Source of the DNA: Peptoniphilaceae bacterium
GTDB taxonomy: Bacteria; Bacillota; Clostridia; Tissierellales; Peptoniphilaceae
NCBI GenBank assembly: GCA_902363535.1
Contig: CABJAE010000013.1
Span: 1,600 to 64,218 of the forward strand
Length of the DNA stretch: 62,619 bases
Reading direction: 5' to 3'
Translations under genes and position numbers: made by a program
Notes under the pieces: model-generated
What the model was told of the DNA's origin: nothing
What the model saw: only the letters and a program-made list of their open reading frames with translations
Database searches by the model: none
Part shown: piece by piece, positions 55,761 through 62,619 of the stretch
Numbering within the stretch: position 1 is the stretch's first letter
Layout: each line of letters opens with the position of its first letter

Positions 55761-56994
55761 GACCCATCAACCTCCTTACTTCGTCGAGATTCTTAATAAA
55801 GTAGTCCACTTCTTCGATGGTGTTGTAGACGGCAAAGCTTGCCCGGCAGGAGAAGTGAATGCCGAAGCTTCTGTGCAGGGGTTGAGCGCAGTGGTGGCCG
55901 CTGCGAATGGCGATGCCCTTGGAATCCAAAATGGATGCCACGTCGTGGGGATGGACGTCTTTAAAGTTAAAGGTAATGAGTCCGCCTCTCGGATTGGTGG
56001 GGCGGGAGAGAATGGTAATGTCGTCCATTTGGCTCATGGCATCGTAGGCGTAGTCCACGAGGTAGCTTTCGTATTCGTGGATCTTGTCGAGACCGATGGC
56101 GTTTAAATAGTCGATGGCCACGGGAAGGCTCGATGCGGCGCCGACGTCTTGGGTGCCGGCTTCAAAGCGCCCGGGGGCCTTCAGGAAGGTGGAATGATCT
56201 TCGTAGACGTACTCGATCATGTCGCCGCCGTACATATAGGGCTTCATGGCGTTTAAATTGTCGAGCTTGCCGTAGAGGACCCCTGCGCCCATGGCCGCCA
56301 GCATTTTGTGGCCGCTGAAGACGTAGAAGTCGCAGTCCAGATCCTTCACATCCACAGGCATGTGAGGAGCCGCTTGGGCGCCGTCAACCACGGCCTTGGC
56401 GTCGGGGCTTACTTTTCTCAAATAAGCGATCATGCTCTTTACATCGGGCATGGTTCCCAAAACATTGGAAGATTGGGTAATGGCCAATAGCTTGGTCTTG
56501 GCCGTGATCTTTTCTTCGATTTCTTTTTTCGGAATCTCTTTGTTTTCGTCGATGTAGAGATACACAAGTTTCGCGCCGGTTTTTTCCGCCACGTATTGCC
56601 AGGTGACGAGATTGGCGTGGTGTTCCATAATGGACAGGACGATTTCGTCGCCTTCTTTGAGGTTTTCAAGGCCCCAGCAGTAGGCGAGGAGGTTGAGCCC
56701 TTCCGTGGCATTTCTGGTAAATACGATTTCTTCCACGCTATTTGCCCCGATAAAGTTTTTCACCGCTTCCCGGGCGCCTTCGTAGACTTCCGTGGCCGCC
56801 ATGGACAGGCGGTGGGCGCCGCGGTGGGGCCCGCCGTTTTCATAACTGTAATAACGGTTCATGGCTTCGATGACTTGTCTCGGTTTTTGCGTCGTGGCTG
56901 CCGAATCTAAATAGACCAGCGGTTTTTCTTTCGTAGACAGTTCCAGGAAGGGAAAGTCTTTGCGGATTTCTCTGATTTCACTACTTTGCAACAT
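55747..56994 (-). CDS. sufS: Cysteine desulfurase SufS
   Basis: This 415-residue PLP enzyme takes sulfur from cysteine for Fe-S cluster assembly. The N-terminal YLDSAATTQKPRQVIEAM motif is classic group II. The lysine lies in FYVFSGHKMLAAMGAG (about 222-237), and the catalytic Cys in the late SGHHCAQPLHRSFG-type segment (about 360-373). It overlaps both neighbours in the operon (14 bp with sufD). Confidence 0.96.
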   Translation of the reverse strand: MLQSSEIREIRKDFPFLELSTKEKPLVYLDSAATTQKPRQVIEAMNRYYSYENGGPHRGAHRLSMAATEVYEGAREAVKNFIGANSVEEIVFTRNATEGLNLLAYCWGLENLKEGDEIVLSIMEHHANLVTWQYVAEKTGAKLVYLYIDENKEIPKKEIEEKITAKTKLLAITQSSNVLGTMPDVKSMIAYLRKVSPDAKAVVDGAQAAPHMPVDVKDLDCDFYVFSGHKMLAAMGAGVLYGKLDNLNAMKPYMYGGDMIEYVYEDHSTFLKAPGRFEAGTQDVGAASSLPVAIDYLNAIGLDKIHEYESYLVDYAYDAMSQMDDITILSRPTNPRGGLITFNFKDVHPHDVASILDSKGIAIRSGHHCAQPLHRSFGIHFSCRASFAVYNTIEEVDYFIKNLDEVRRLMGLGTR

Positions 56995-58000
56995 GATGGC
57001 GCCTCCCCATAATCCGTTCCAATTCCTCGTAAATGGCCTTGCGTTCGTCTTCGTAAATCACCGCGTCGATGACCGGTGCGAATTTCGCGTCGATAATCAT
57101 GCGCTCCGCCGTCTCTGTATCGAAGCCGCGGGTGAGGAAGTAGTAGAGCATGTCCTGATCCAATTTTCCGGCGCTGGCGGCGTGGTTGCCTTCCACGTCG
57201 TCTTCGTGGCTCAACAGGGCCGGCACAGAAAGGCTTCGGGCCGTGGAATCCAGGAGAATGGCAAATTCCTCTTCGTTGCCCCGGCTGTGTTTGGATCCTT
57301 CCAAAAAGTCGATGCGGCTCTTAAATACCTTATAGGCATTGTCCATAAGGGCACCGTCCACGACGAGGTTCGAGGTGGTATCGATTCCTTCGTGAATCAT
57401 GTCGTAAACCAAATCGTAAGATTGGCCGCCTTTTCCGAGATAGATGGATTGAATATTGCCGAGGGCGTTTTCGCCCTTCAAATAGCATTTCACATTGCTG
57501 GTTTCATCGCCGTCTCCCATGTGGAAGATGTAGCAATCAAGTTTCGCTCCTTCTTCGACGATGGCGCCGAGAGAAAGGTAGTTGGCCACTTCGCTCGCGT
57601 CCATGTTGACGAAATATAAGCGGGCTACTGCCTTTTTCTTTACGTGAATGCGCACGAGGGCGGAGCGATAGCCGCCTGTCTTTTTCGATGCGAAATAACC
57701 GTTAAAGTGGGCATTTTCCGCTACATCGAAATCTAAGGTTACGATTTCGTCCCCGTCGCCGTCCAGTCTGTTGACGCCGAGATCTTTCGTGCACGTAATA
57801 TTATATCGCTTGGCGATCGTGGAGTTCATGTCATGATGTTCCACCATTTCTTTGCTGATGCCGTAATCGTAATTTTTAAAGACTTCGGCAGCGGAAGCTT
57901 GTTCGTCGCCTTTTATCTCGCTTCCTTCAACTTCTACTTCATTTACATTTAAATAGGAGTAGGTTTTATAATCTAATATATTTCCCTTGTGTGCCTTCAT
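56981..58000 (-). CDS. sufD: Fe-S assembly protein SufD
   Basis: This 339-residue scaffold partner of SufB is a right-handed parallel beta-helix (SufBD family). The C-terminal core pattern LLSHEDDVEGNHAASAGKLDQDMLYYFLTRGFDTETAE (about 264-301) is diagnostic. With SufB and SufC it forms the complex that builds Fe-S clusters. It overlaps sufS and touches sufB. Confidence 0.93.
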   Translation of the reverse strand: MKAHKGNILDYKTYSYLNVNEVEVEGSEIKGDEQASAAEVFKNYDYGISKEMVEHHDMNSTIAKRYNITCTKDLGVNRLDGDGDEIVTLDFDVAENAHFNGYFASKKTGGYRSALVRIHVKKKAVARLYFVNMDASEVANYLSLGAIVEEGAKLDCYIFHMGDGDETSNVKCYLKGENALGNIQSIYLGKGGQSYDLVYDMIHEGIDTTSNLVVDGALMDNAYKVFKSRIDFLEGSKHSRGNEEEFAILLDSTARSLSVPALLSHEDDVEGNHAASAGKLDQDMLYYFLTRGFDTETAERMIIDAKFAPVIDAVIYEDERKAIYEELERIMGRRHHVAK

Positions 58001-59415
58001 TAGCCGATGCTCCCTTCTAATTCCAAGGAGATGAGGTTGTTCATCTCGACGGCGTATTCCAGGGGCAGTTCCTTGGCGATGGGATCGGCGAAGCCCCGAA
58101 CCACCGTGGCCCGCGCTTCTTCCTCGGGAATACCGCGGGTCATAAGGTAGAAGATGACCTCGTCGGAAATGCGGCCGATTTTTGCCTCGTGACCGAAGTC
58201 CACGTCCCGGTTGTTAATGTCGATGGCGGGAATCGTGTCCTGACGACTCAAATCATCGAGCATGAGGGATTCGCAGGAGACGGTGGATTTCGTGTGCTTG
58301 GCGTCGTCCGCCACTTTTACGAGCCCGCGGTAGACGCCGATGCCGCCGCCCTTGGAAATGGATTTCGATTGAATGGAGCTCTTGGTGTCGTTGGCCGCGT
58401 GAATAACTTGGGCGCCGGTGTCGATGTTTTGTCCGGCCCCGGCGAAGCTGATGCCGGTGTATTCGTTTTGCGCGCCGTCTCCTGCCAGGACGCTCATGGG
58501 ATAGAGCATGCTCACCTTGGAGCCGAAGGAGCCGGAGACCCATTGGATCTTGCCGTTTTTGCCCACGATGGCCCGCTTGGTGTTTAAGTTGTACATGTTT
58601 CTCGACCAGTTTTCGATGGTGGAGTAGCGCAGGGTGGCGTCGTCTTTGACGAAGAGCTCAACGGCCCCGGCGTGCAGGTTCAATGCGTTGTATTTCGGTG
58701 CGGAGCAGCCTTCGATAAAGTGGCACTTGGCGCCTTTTTCGATGATGATAAGGGTGTGCTCGAATTGACCGGCCCCCGGGGCGTTTAAGCGGAAGTAGGA
58801 CTGCAGAGGCACGTCCACATCCACGCCTTCGGGGACGTAGACGAAGCTGCCGCCGCTCCATACGGCGTAGTGCAGGGCGGCGTATTTGTGCAAACTCGGG
58901 TTAATGCACTTGCCGAAGTATTCCTTCACGATGTCTTCGTATTCGTGGAGGCCCGTTTCGAAGTCCGTGTAAATAACCCCTTGGTCCAACAGGTGTTGTT
59001 GAATGCTGTGGTAGACTACTTCCGAGTCGTATTGGGCGCCGACGCCTGAGAGCATGGCTTCTTTTTCCGCCTCGGGAATGCCCAGCTTGTCGAAGGTGCT
59101 GCGGATTTCTTCCGGCACGTCGTTCCAGTCGGCGGCCAAATCCGCGTCGGGACGAATGTAGGTGATGACCTTGTCCATGTCCACTTCCGACAGATCCGGT
59201 CCCCAGCTCGGGTTTTCCTTTTCGTTAAATATCTTTAAGGCTTCCAGACGCTTTTCAAGCATCCAGGCCGGTTCGTTTTTTTCGGCGGAAATTTGGCGCA
59301 CGATGGATTCGTTTAAGCCCTGTTCCGTCTTTTTTCGATAGGTGAAGGGATTTCTCTCGTCGTAAATCCCCCGGTCCATGTCTTGAATTTCTGTCTTCTT
59401 ACGCATGTTGCTCAT
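58000..59415 (-). CDS. sufB: Fe-S assembly protein SufB
   Basis: This 471-residue SufB has the pattern ENWSRNMYNLNTKRAIVGKNGKIQWVSGSFGSKVSMLYPMSVL and the late HEAKIGRISDEVIFYLMTRGIPEEEARATVVRGF. It is the main scaffold on which clusters form with SufC and SufD. It overlaps sufC by 17 bp at its start, so the two are translationally coupled. Confidence 0.96.
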   Translation of the reverse strand: MSNMRKKTEIQDMDRGIYDERNPFTYRKKTEQGLNESIVRQISAEKNEPAWMLEKRLEALKIFNEKENPSWGPDLSEVDMDKVITYIRPDADLAADWNDVPEEIRSTFDKLGIPEAEKEAMLSGVGAQYDSEVVYHSIQQHLLDQGVIYTDFETGLHEYEDIVKEYFGKCINPSLHKYAALHYAVWSGGSFVYVPEGVDVDVPLQSYFRLNAPGAGQFEHTLIIIEKGAKCHFIEGCSAPKYNALNLHAGAVELFVKDDATLRYSTIENWSRNMYNLNTKRAIVGKNGKIQWVSGSFGSKVSMLYPMSVLAGDGAQNEYTGISFAGAGQNIDTGAQVIHAANDTKSSIQSKSISKGGGIGVYRGLVKVADDAKHTKSTVSCESLMLDDLSRQDTIPAIDINNRDVDFGHEAKIGRISDEVIFYLMTRGIPEEEARATVVRGFADPIAKELPLEYAVEMNNLISLELEGSIG

Positions 59416-60145
59416 CCTTAATCCAGCCGAAGCCTTCTTCTTCGATGCGGTCGATGATTTCGTCGCCGCCTTCGGTGACGATGCGGCCGTTGTTAATGAC
59501 GTGAACGAAATCCGGGTGGATTTCCTTCAGAATTTCTCTATGGTGCGTAATAATAATGGCGGATTTTTCGCCGTCCAAATATTCCTTTAAGCCACGGCTC
59601 ACGGTGGCGACGGCATCCACGTCGAGACCCGAGTCCGTTTCGTCCAAGATGGCGAGCTTGGGATCGAGCATTAAGAGTTGAAGGATTTCCGTCTTTTTCC
59701 GTTCCCCGCCGGAGAAGCCCACATTTAAATAGCGGCTTGCGTATTCCGGCTTCATGTCCAGAAGTTCCATTTTCTTTTCCAGGGCCTTTTTAAACTTCAC
59801 GATGGAGGTCTTTTCGCCGCGAGCCAGAAGGGCTTGGCGAATAAAGTTTTCCACGCTGATCCCCGGAATTTCGTAGGGGGTTTGGAAGCTTAAATACAAG
59901 CCGCGACGGGCGCGCTTGTCCGTGGATTCGTCGGAGACATCTTCCCCTTCGAAGTAAATCTTGCCTTCGGTCATGGTGTAGGCGGGGTTGGCCATAATCA
60001 CATTGGCCAGGGTGGATTTCCCGCTGCCGTTGGGGCCCATAATGACGTGAACTTCGCCTTTGTTGACCTCCAGGTTCATGCCTTTTAATATTTCTTTTTC
60101 ACCTGCAGAGGCGCGCACGCCTTCTACTTTTAATAATGCATTCAT
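59399..60145 (-). CDS. sufC: Fe-S assembly ATPase SufC
   Basis: This 248-residue ABC-type ATPase that drives the SufBCD scaffold has Walker A GPNGSGKSTL (about 37-46), signature FSGGERKKTE, Walker B LAILDETDSGLDVD and the H-loop IITHHREIL. Its ATG follows AGGAGG by 12 nt, a rather long gap. It heads the sufCBDSU operon. The promoter at 60197-60225 is divergent from mutY. Confidence 0.96.
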   Translation of the reverse strand: MNALLKVEGVRASAGEKEILKGMNLEVNKGEVHVIMGPNGSGKSTLANVIMANPAYTMTEGKIYFEGEDVSDESTDKRARRGLYLSFQTPYEIPGISVENFIRQALLARGEKTSIVKFKKALEKKMELLDMKPEYASRYLNVGFSGGERKKTEILQLLMLDPKLAILDETDSGLDVDAVATVSRGLKEYLDGEKSAIIITHHREILKEIHPDFVHVINNGRIVTEGGDEIIDRIEEEGFGWIKDEQHA

Positions 60146-60196
60146 CTATTCAAACATCCTCCTATATCCGATTATTTCTGTATGATATCCTTTTTA

Positions 60197-60225
60197 ACTA
60201 TAACATGCTTAGGAAATCCCGTCAA
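60197..60225 (-). promoter_or_regulatory. suf operon promoter
   Basis: On the minus strand TTGACG (complement of 60220-60225), an exact 17-bp spacer and TATAGT (complement of 60197-60202), about 52 bp before sufC. The divergent mutY -35 begins only 2 bp away. Confidence 0.78.
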
Positions 60226-60227
60226 TA

Positions 60228-60255
60228 TAGACCTTTCGAGCCTTTTTGTTATAAT
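60228..60255 (+). promoter_or_regulatory. mutY promoter, likely leaderless
   Basis: TATAAT (60250-60255) stands 6 bp before the ATG at 60262. A weak -35 (TAGACC, 60228-60233) lies 16 bp before it. A start 7 nt after the -10 would fall on the ATG, and no ribosome-binding site is seen. Confidence 0.45.
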
Positions 60256-60261
60256 AGCTTC

Positions 60262-61290
60262 ATGTGTATTTCGAGAAAAATTTTAAACTGGTACGCCCCC
60301 AAGGATCGCGGGCTGCCCTGGCGAAAAACGAAGGATCCCTACGCCACTTGGGTCTCTGAAATTATGCTTCAGCAAACCCAGTCGGCGACGGTGATTCCAT
60401 ATTACGAGCGCTTTATGGCGGCCTTTCCCACGGCGAAGGATTTGGCCGCGGCGGAGGAGGAGGCTCTTCTAAAGCATTGGCAGGGCCTCGGGTACTACCG
60501 CCGGGCGAAGCATTTAATGGCGGCGGCAAAGATCGTGGCCCGGGATGGGATGCCCGAAGACTTTGAGGGCTTAAAGGCCCTTCCTGGCATCGGCGATTAC
60601 ACGGCGGCGGCCATTGCATCCATCGCCTACGGCGAGGCGGTGGCGGCGGTGGACGGGAATTTACTTCGCATCTTCAGCCGCCTCTATATGATCGATGAGA
60701 TGATCGACAAGGCGGCGGGAAAGCGGCGGATCTTTGAGCTCGCCAATGAGGCCATTTCCCGGGATCGGCCCGGGGATTTTAATCAGGCCATGATGGATCT
60801 CGGGAGCAAGATCTGCACGCCCACCTCCCCGGCCTGCGGCGATTGCCCTCTTCAGGGTGATTGTATGGCCTATCATGCAAACTGCGCCGAAGACTACCCG
60901 AGAAGGACGCCGAAGAAGAAGCAGAAAGAAGAGGATGTGACGGTGCTTCTTATCGATCTCGGGGGCCGCTTTTTAATCGAGAAGCGCACCGGCGGACTCT
61001 TGGCATCCATGTGGGGCTTTCCCATGGCAGAGGGCCACATTCGGCCGGAGGATGTGATGAAGCGACTGGCAGAGGCGGATTTCGTCGCGAAAAAACCGGA
61101 GAAGGTGGCCGAATACCGCCACGTCTTCAGCCACCGCATATGGAATGTGTGGGTTTATTACGCGCCGGTGGAGGCTCTGTTTGCCGCGGAGGGCGACCGC
61201 ACCTGGGCCACAAAAGAAGCGCTGAAAAATACGTACGCCGTACCGTCGGCCTTTTCGCCGGCACTGGAGGTTATTTATGGAATGGATTGA
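60262..61290 (+). CDS. mutY: A/G-specific adenine glycosylase MutY
   Basis: This 342-residue enzyme removes adenine mispaired with 8-oxoguanine. The catalytic Glu lies in SEIMLQQTQ (about 34-42), the helix-hairpin-helix and Asp in ALPGIGDYTAAAIASIAYGEAVAAVDGN (about 110-137), and the 4Fe-4S ligands in CTPTSPACGDCPLQGDC. The spacing C-x6-C-x2-C-x5-C is intact. A C-terminal Nudix-like reader domain follows (about 225-340). I choose ATG at 60262; the 42 codons upstream are intergenic. The next gene overlaps by 14 bp. Confidence 0.93.
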   Translation: MCISRKILNWYAPKDRGLPWRKTKDPYATWVSEIMLQQTQSATVIPYYERFMAAFPTAKDLAAAEEEALLKHWQGLGYYRRAKHLMAAAKIVARDGMPEDFEGLKALPGIGDYTAAAIASIAYGEAVAAVDGNLLRIFSRLYMIDEMIDKAAGKRRIFELANEAISRDRPGDFNQAMMDLGSKICTPTSPACGDCPLQGDCMAYHANCAEDYPRRTPKKKQKEEDVTVLLIDLGGRFLIEKRTGGLLASMWGFPMAEGHIRPEDVMKRLAEADFVAKKPEKVAEYRHVFSHRIWNVWVYYAPVEALFAAEGDRTWATKEALKNTYAVPSAFSPALEVIYGMD

Positions 61291-61819
61291 ATCCTACGAA
61301 CCGAAAAATGAAAAAGAAGCCGAAGACAGGGAGCATCTGCTGCGCCTGGATCCCTCCCTTATCGCCACGAACCGCGCGGCGCCCTACCACTACACCACCT
61401 CGTCCATGGTGGTGGATTTCGAGGCGGATAAGCTCTTAATGATCTATCATCCGATCTACAAATCCTTCTCCTGGCCCGGCGGCCACGTGGAAGAAGGGGA
61501 GGCGCTCTTTTACTCGGCCCTTCGTGAGCTTTACGAGGAGACGGGGATTCTTTATGTAAAGCCCCTCTCAGGAGGGCCTCTGGCCATGGAGCTTATGCCC
61601 GTGGCGGCCCACCTGCGAAAGGGGGAGCCCGTGGACAGCCACTTCCACATTAATTTTTGCTACGGCTTTGTGGGCCACGAAGACGACACTTTGCTCGAGG
61701 TGAAGGACAATCGCAAGTGGGTGCCTATAAGGGAACTGGATACCTTCGTATCGGAAGCCCATATGCTTCCTCTGTACAAGGATTTAATCGAAAGAATGCG
61801 AGGGATTTATGAAGGATAA
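61277..61819 (+). CDS. Nudix hydrolase
   Basis: This 180-residue Nudix protein has a complete box, GGHVEEGEALFYSALRELYE plus ETGI (about 71-94). It starts MEWIESYEPKNEKEAED, which includes a helical cap. It overlaps mutY by 14 bp and yoaK by 11 bp, so the three are co-transcribed. It probably hydrolyses an oxidised or aberrant nucleotide in keeping with MutY, but that is inference from position. Confidence 0.9.
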   Translation: MEWIESYEPKNEKEAEDREHLLRLDPSLIATNRAAPYHYTTSSMVVDFEADKLLMIYHPIYKSFSWPGGHVEEGEALFYSALRELYEETGILYVKPLSGGPLAMELMPVAAHLRKGEPVDSHFHINFCYGFVGHEDDTLLEVKDNRKWVPIRELDTFVSEAHMLPLYKDLIERMRGIYEG

Positions 61820-62474
61820 GACCTGGTCCGAATCCCTGCTCTTCGCCACCTTTCTCACCTTGGCCGGCGGCCTGCAAGACGGCTACTCCTACGCCCTTCG
61901 GGGAAAAGTCTTCGTCAACGCCCTCACGGGCAATGTGGTACTTATGGCCTTTAACTTGGCCGAGGGAAATTTTCCTGCCATGCTCCGCTACTTTATTCAA
62001 ATCGCATCCTTCGCCCTCGGAGTCTATGTCTCCGGACGCGTGGCATTCTCTCAAAAAAGGCGCATAGGCCTGCACTTTAAGCAGCGCATTCTGGCTACGG
62101 AGATCGCGATTCTCGTCGTGGTAGGCTTTCTCTCCGGGGAGCTTGACAGTGTAGCAAACAGCATGATGGCCTTCTCCTGCGGCATGCAGGTGAACACCTT
62201 CAGAAAATTCGCAGACATTAACGCCGCCACCACCATGTGCGTGGGCAATGTGCGCACGATCATGCACAATTTGGCGGGCTACCACCACACGAAGGGCGCC
62301 GTCCACAAGGAGACGAGCCGCACCGTGCTCTTTATCGTAGGCATCTTTTTCGTCGGCGCCTTAATCGGCGGCCTGTGCTTTTCTCTCATGGGCCTGAAGA
62401 CCATTTGGCTCTCGGCGATCTTTCTCGCCGTATCATTTATTATTCTTCACATGGATCCCGCCATTCGTACCTAA
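61809..62474 (+). CDS. YoaK-like (DUF1275) membrane protein
   Basis: This 221-residue protein has about six hydrophobic segments. It begins TFLTLAGGLQDGYSYALRGKVFVNALTGNVVLMAFNLAEG, typical of DUF1275. The family function is unknown. It overlaps the Nudix gene. The stop is followed within about 25 bp by the end of an IS30-type transposase gene. Confidence 0.85.
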   Translation: MKDKTWSESLLFATFLTLAGGLQDGYSYALRGKVFVNALTGNVVLMAFNLAEGNFPAMLRYFIQIASFALGVYVSGRVAFSQKRRIGLHFKQRILATEIAILVVVGFLSGELDSVANSMMAFSCGMQVNTFRKFADINAATTMCVGNVRTIMHNLAGYHHTKGAVHKETSRTVLFIVGIFFVGALIGGLCFSLMGLKTIWLSAIFLAVSFIILHMDPAIRT

Positions 62475-62496
62475 TGGAATTTTTCCCCTTGAATTG

Positions 62497-62619
62497 TCAA
62501 GTCAAGTGCAACTCTACTGAATGGTAAACCTCATAAGGCGTTTTCCAGTTTAAACATTTACGCGGGCGACGATTGATCTCTTCTATTTTCGCTTCAATGT
62601 AGCTATCCGATTGGTCAAT
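62497..62619 (-). CDS. IS30-family transposase, C-terminal end (partial)
   Basis: The minus strand reads IEAKIEEINRRPRKCLNWKT, then PYEVYHSVELHLT and TGA at 62497-62499. This ending (INxRPRKCLxWKTP) is typical of IS30-family DDE transposases, which copy-out and reinsert with short inverted repeats. The gene enters from the right edge; the outer repeat probably lies at about 62476-62495. Only about 40 residues are visible. Confidence 0.85.
   Translation of the reverse strand: MDQSDSYIEAKIEEINRRPRKCLNWKTPYEVYHSVELHLT

Overview
The window is bacterial chromosomal DNA, about 62.6 kb, from a low-redox Firmicute. GC-rich housekeeping genes, a 16S rRNA 5' end of Firmicutes type, a T-box leader before proS, a GSIII glutamine synthetase, a sufCBDSU operon, lrgAB, LytTR and SLH-domain surface proteins together suggest a Gram-positive anaerobic coccus of the Tissierellia/Peptoniphilaceae type. 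The genus is inference. No replicon-defining element is seen.

Layout. 1-980: the 5' end of a 16S gene on the minus strand, behind three near-consensus promoters, a small two-helix membrane protein and a possible small RNA. 985-1700: an IS200-type insertion whose tnpA is frameshifted. 1.7-15.5 kb: ordinary chromosome (aminotransferase and divergent IclR regulator, CPBP protease, MATE pump, proC, a chromate-transporter pair split by a PfoR-like EIIC gene, glpK, nfo, a DUF/membrane pair, and the WalJ-like/surE/EamA operon). 15.7-16.7 kb: a broken SLH surface-protein gene. 17-24.8 kb: M20 peptidase, MFS transporter, lrgAB, a MerR-TipAS/ABC efflux operon and a flavodoxin-like pair.

24,845-30,178 is the most interesting region. 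It is an AT-rich genomic island inserted at the 3' end of guaA. It is bounded by an 11-bp direct repeat that contains the guaA stop region. The intrinsic terminator expected directly after guaA lies on the far side of the island, 5.3 kb away. Inside are a YxlEFG-like PLDc_N/ABC/permease module with an XRE regulator, one small membrane protein, and relics of a mobile element: a relaxase C-terminus and another gene end, fused head to head across what looks like a deletion. No integrase is visible.

30.2-40 kb: guaA, an XRE-cupin regulator, and a glnA-pyrG-Nudix operon whose leader carries a terminator-like hairpin. Divergent from glnA is the T-box controlled proS, followed by a membrane glycosyltransferase. 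40-46.7 kb: a CofE-like ligase and a 1758-residue secreted subtilisin-like protease with a Pro-Thr linker and SLH anchor. 46.8-55.1 kb: aldehyde dehydrogenase, a LytTR/DUF3021 pair, a CC-motif small protein, and cell-envelope genes (murJ, amidase, AIM24, NamZ-like muramidase) with a MarR regulator. 55.3-60.1 kb: sufCBDSU. 60.2-62.5 kb: mutY, Nudix and YoaK-like genes. The right edge enters an IS30-family transposase.
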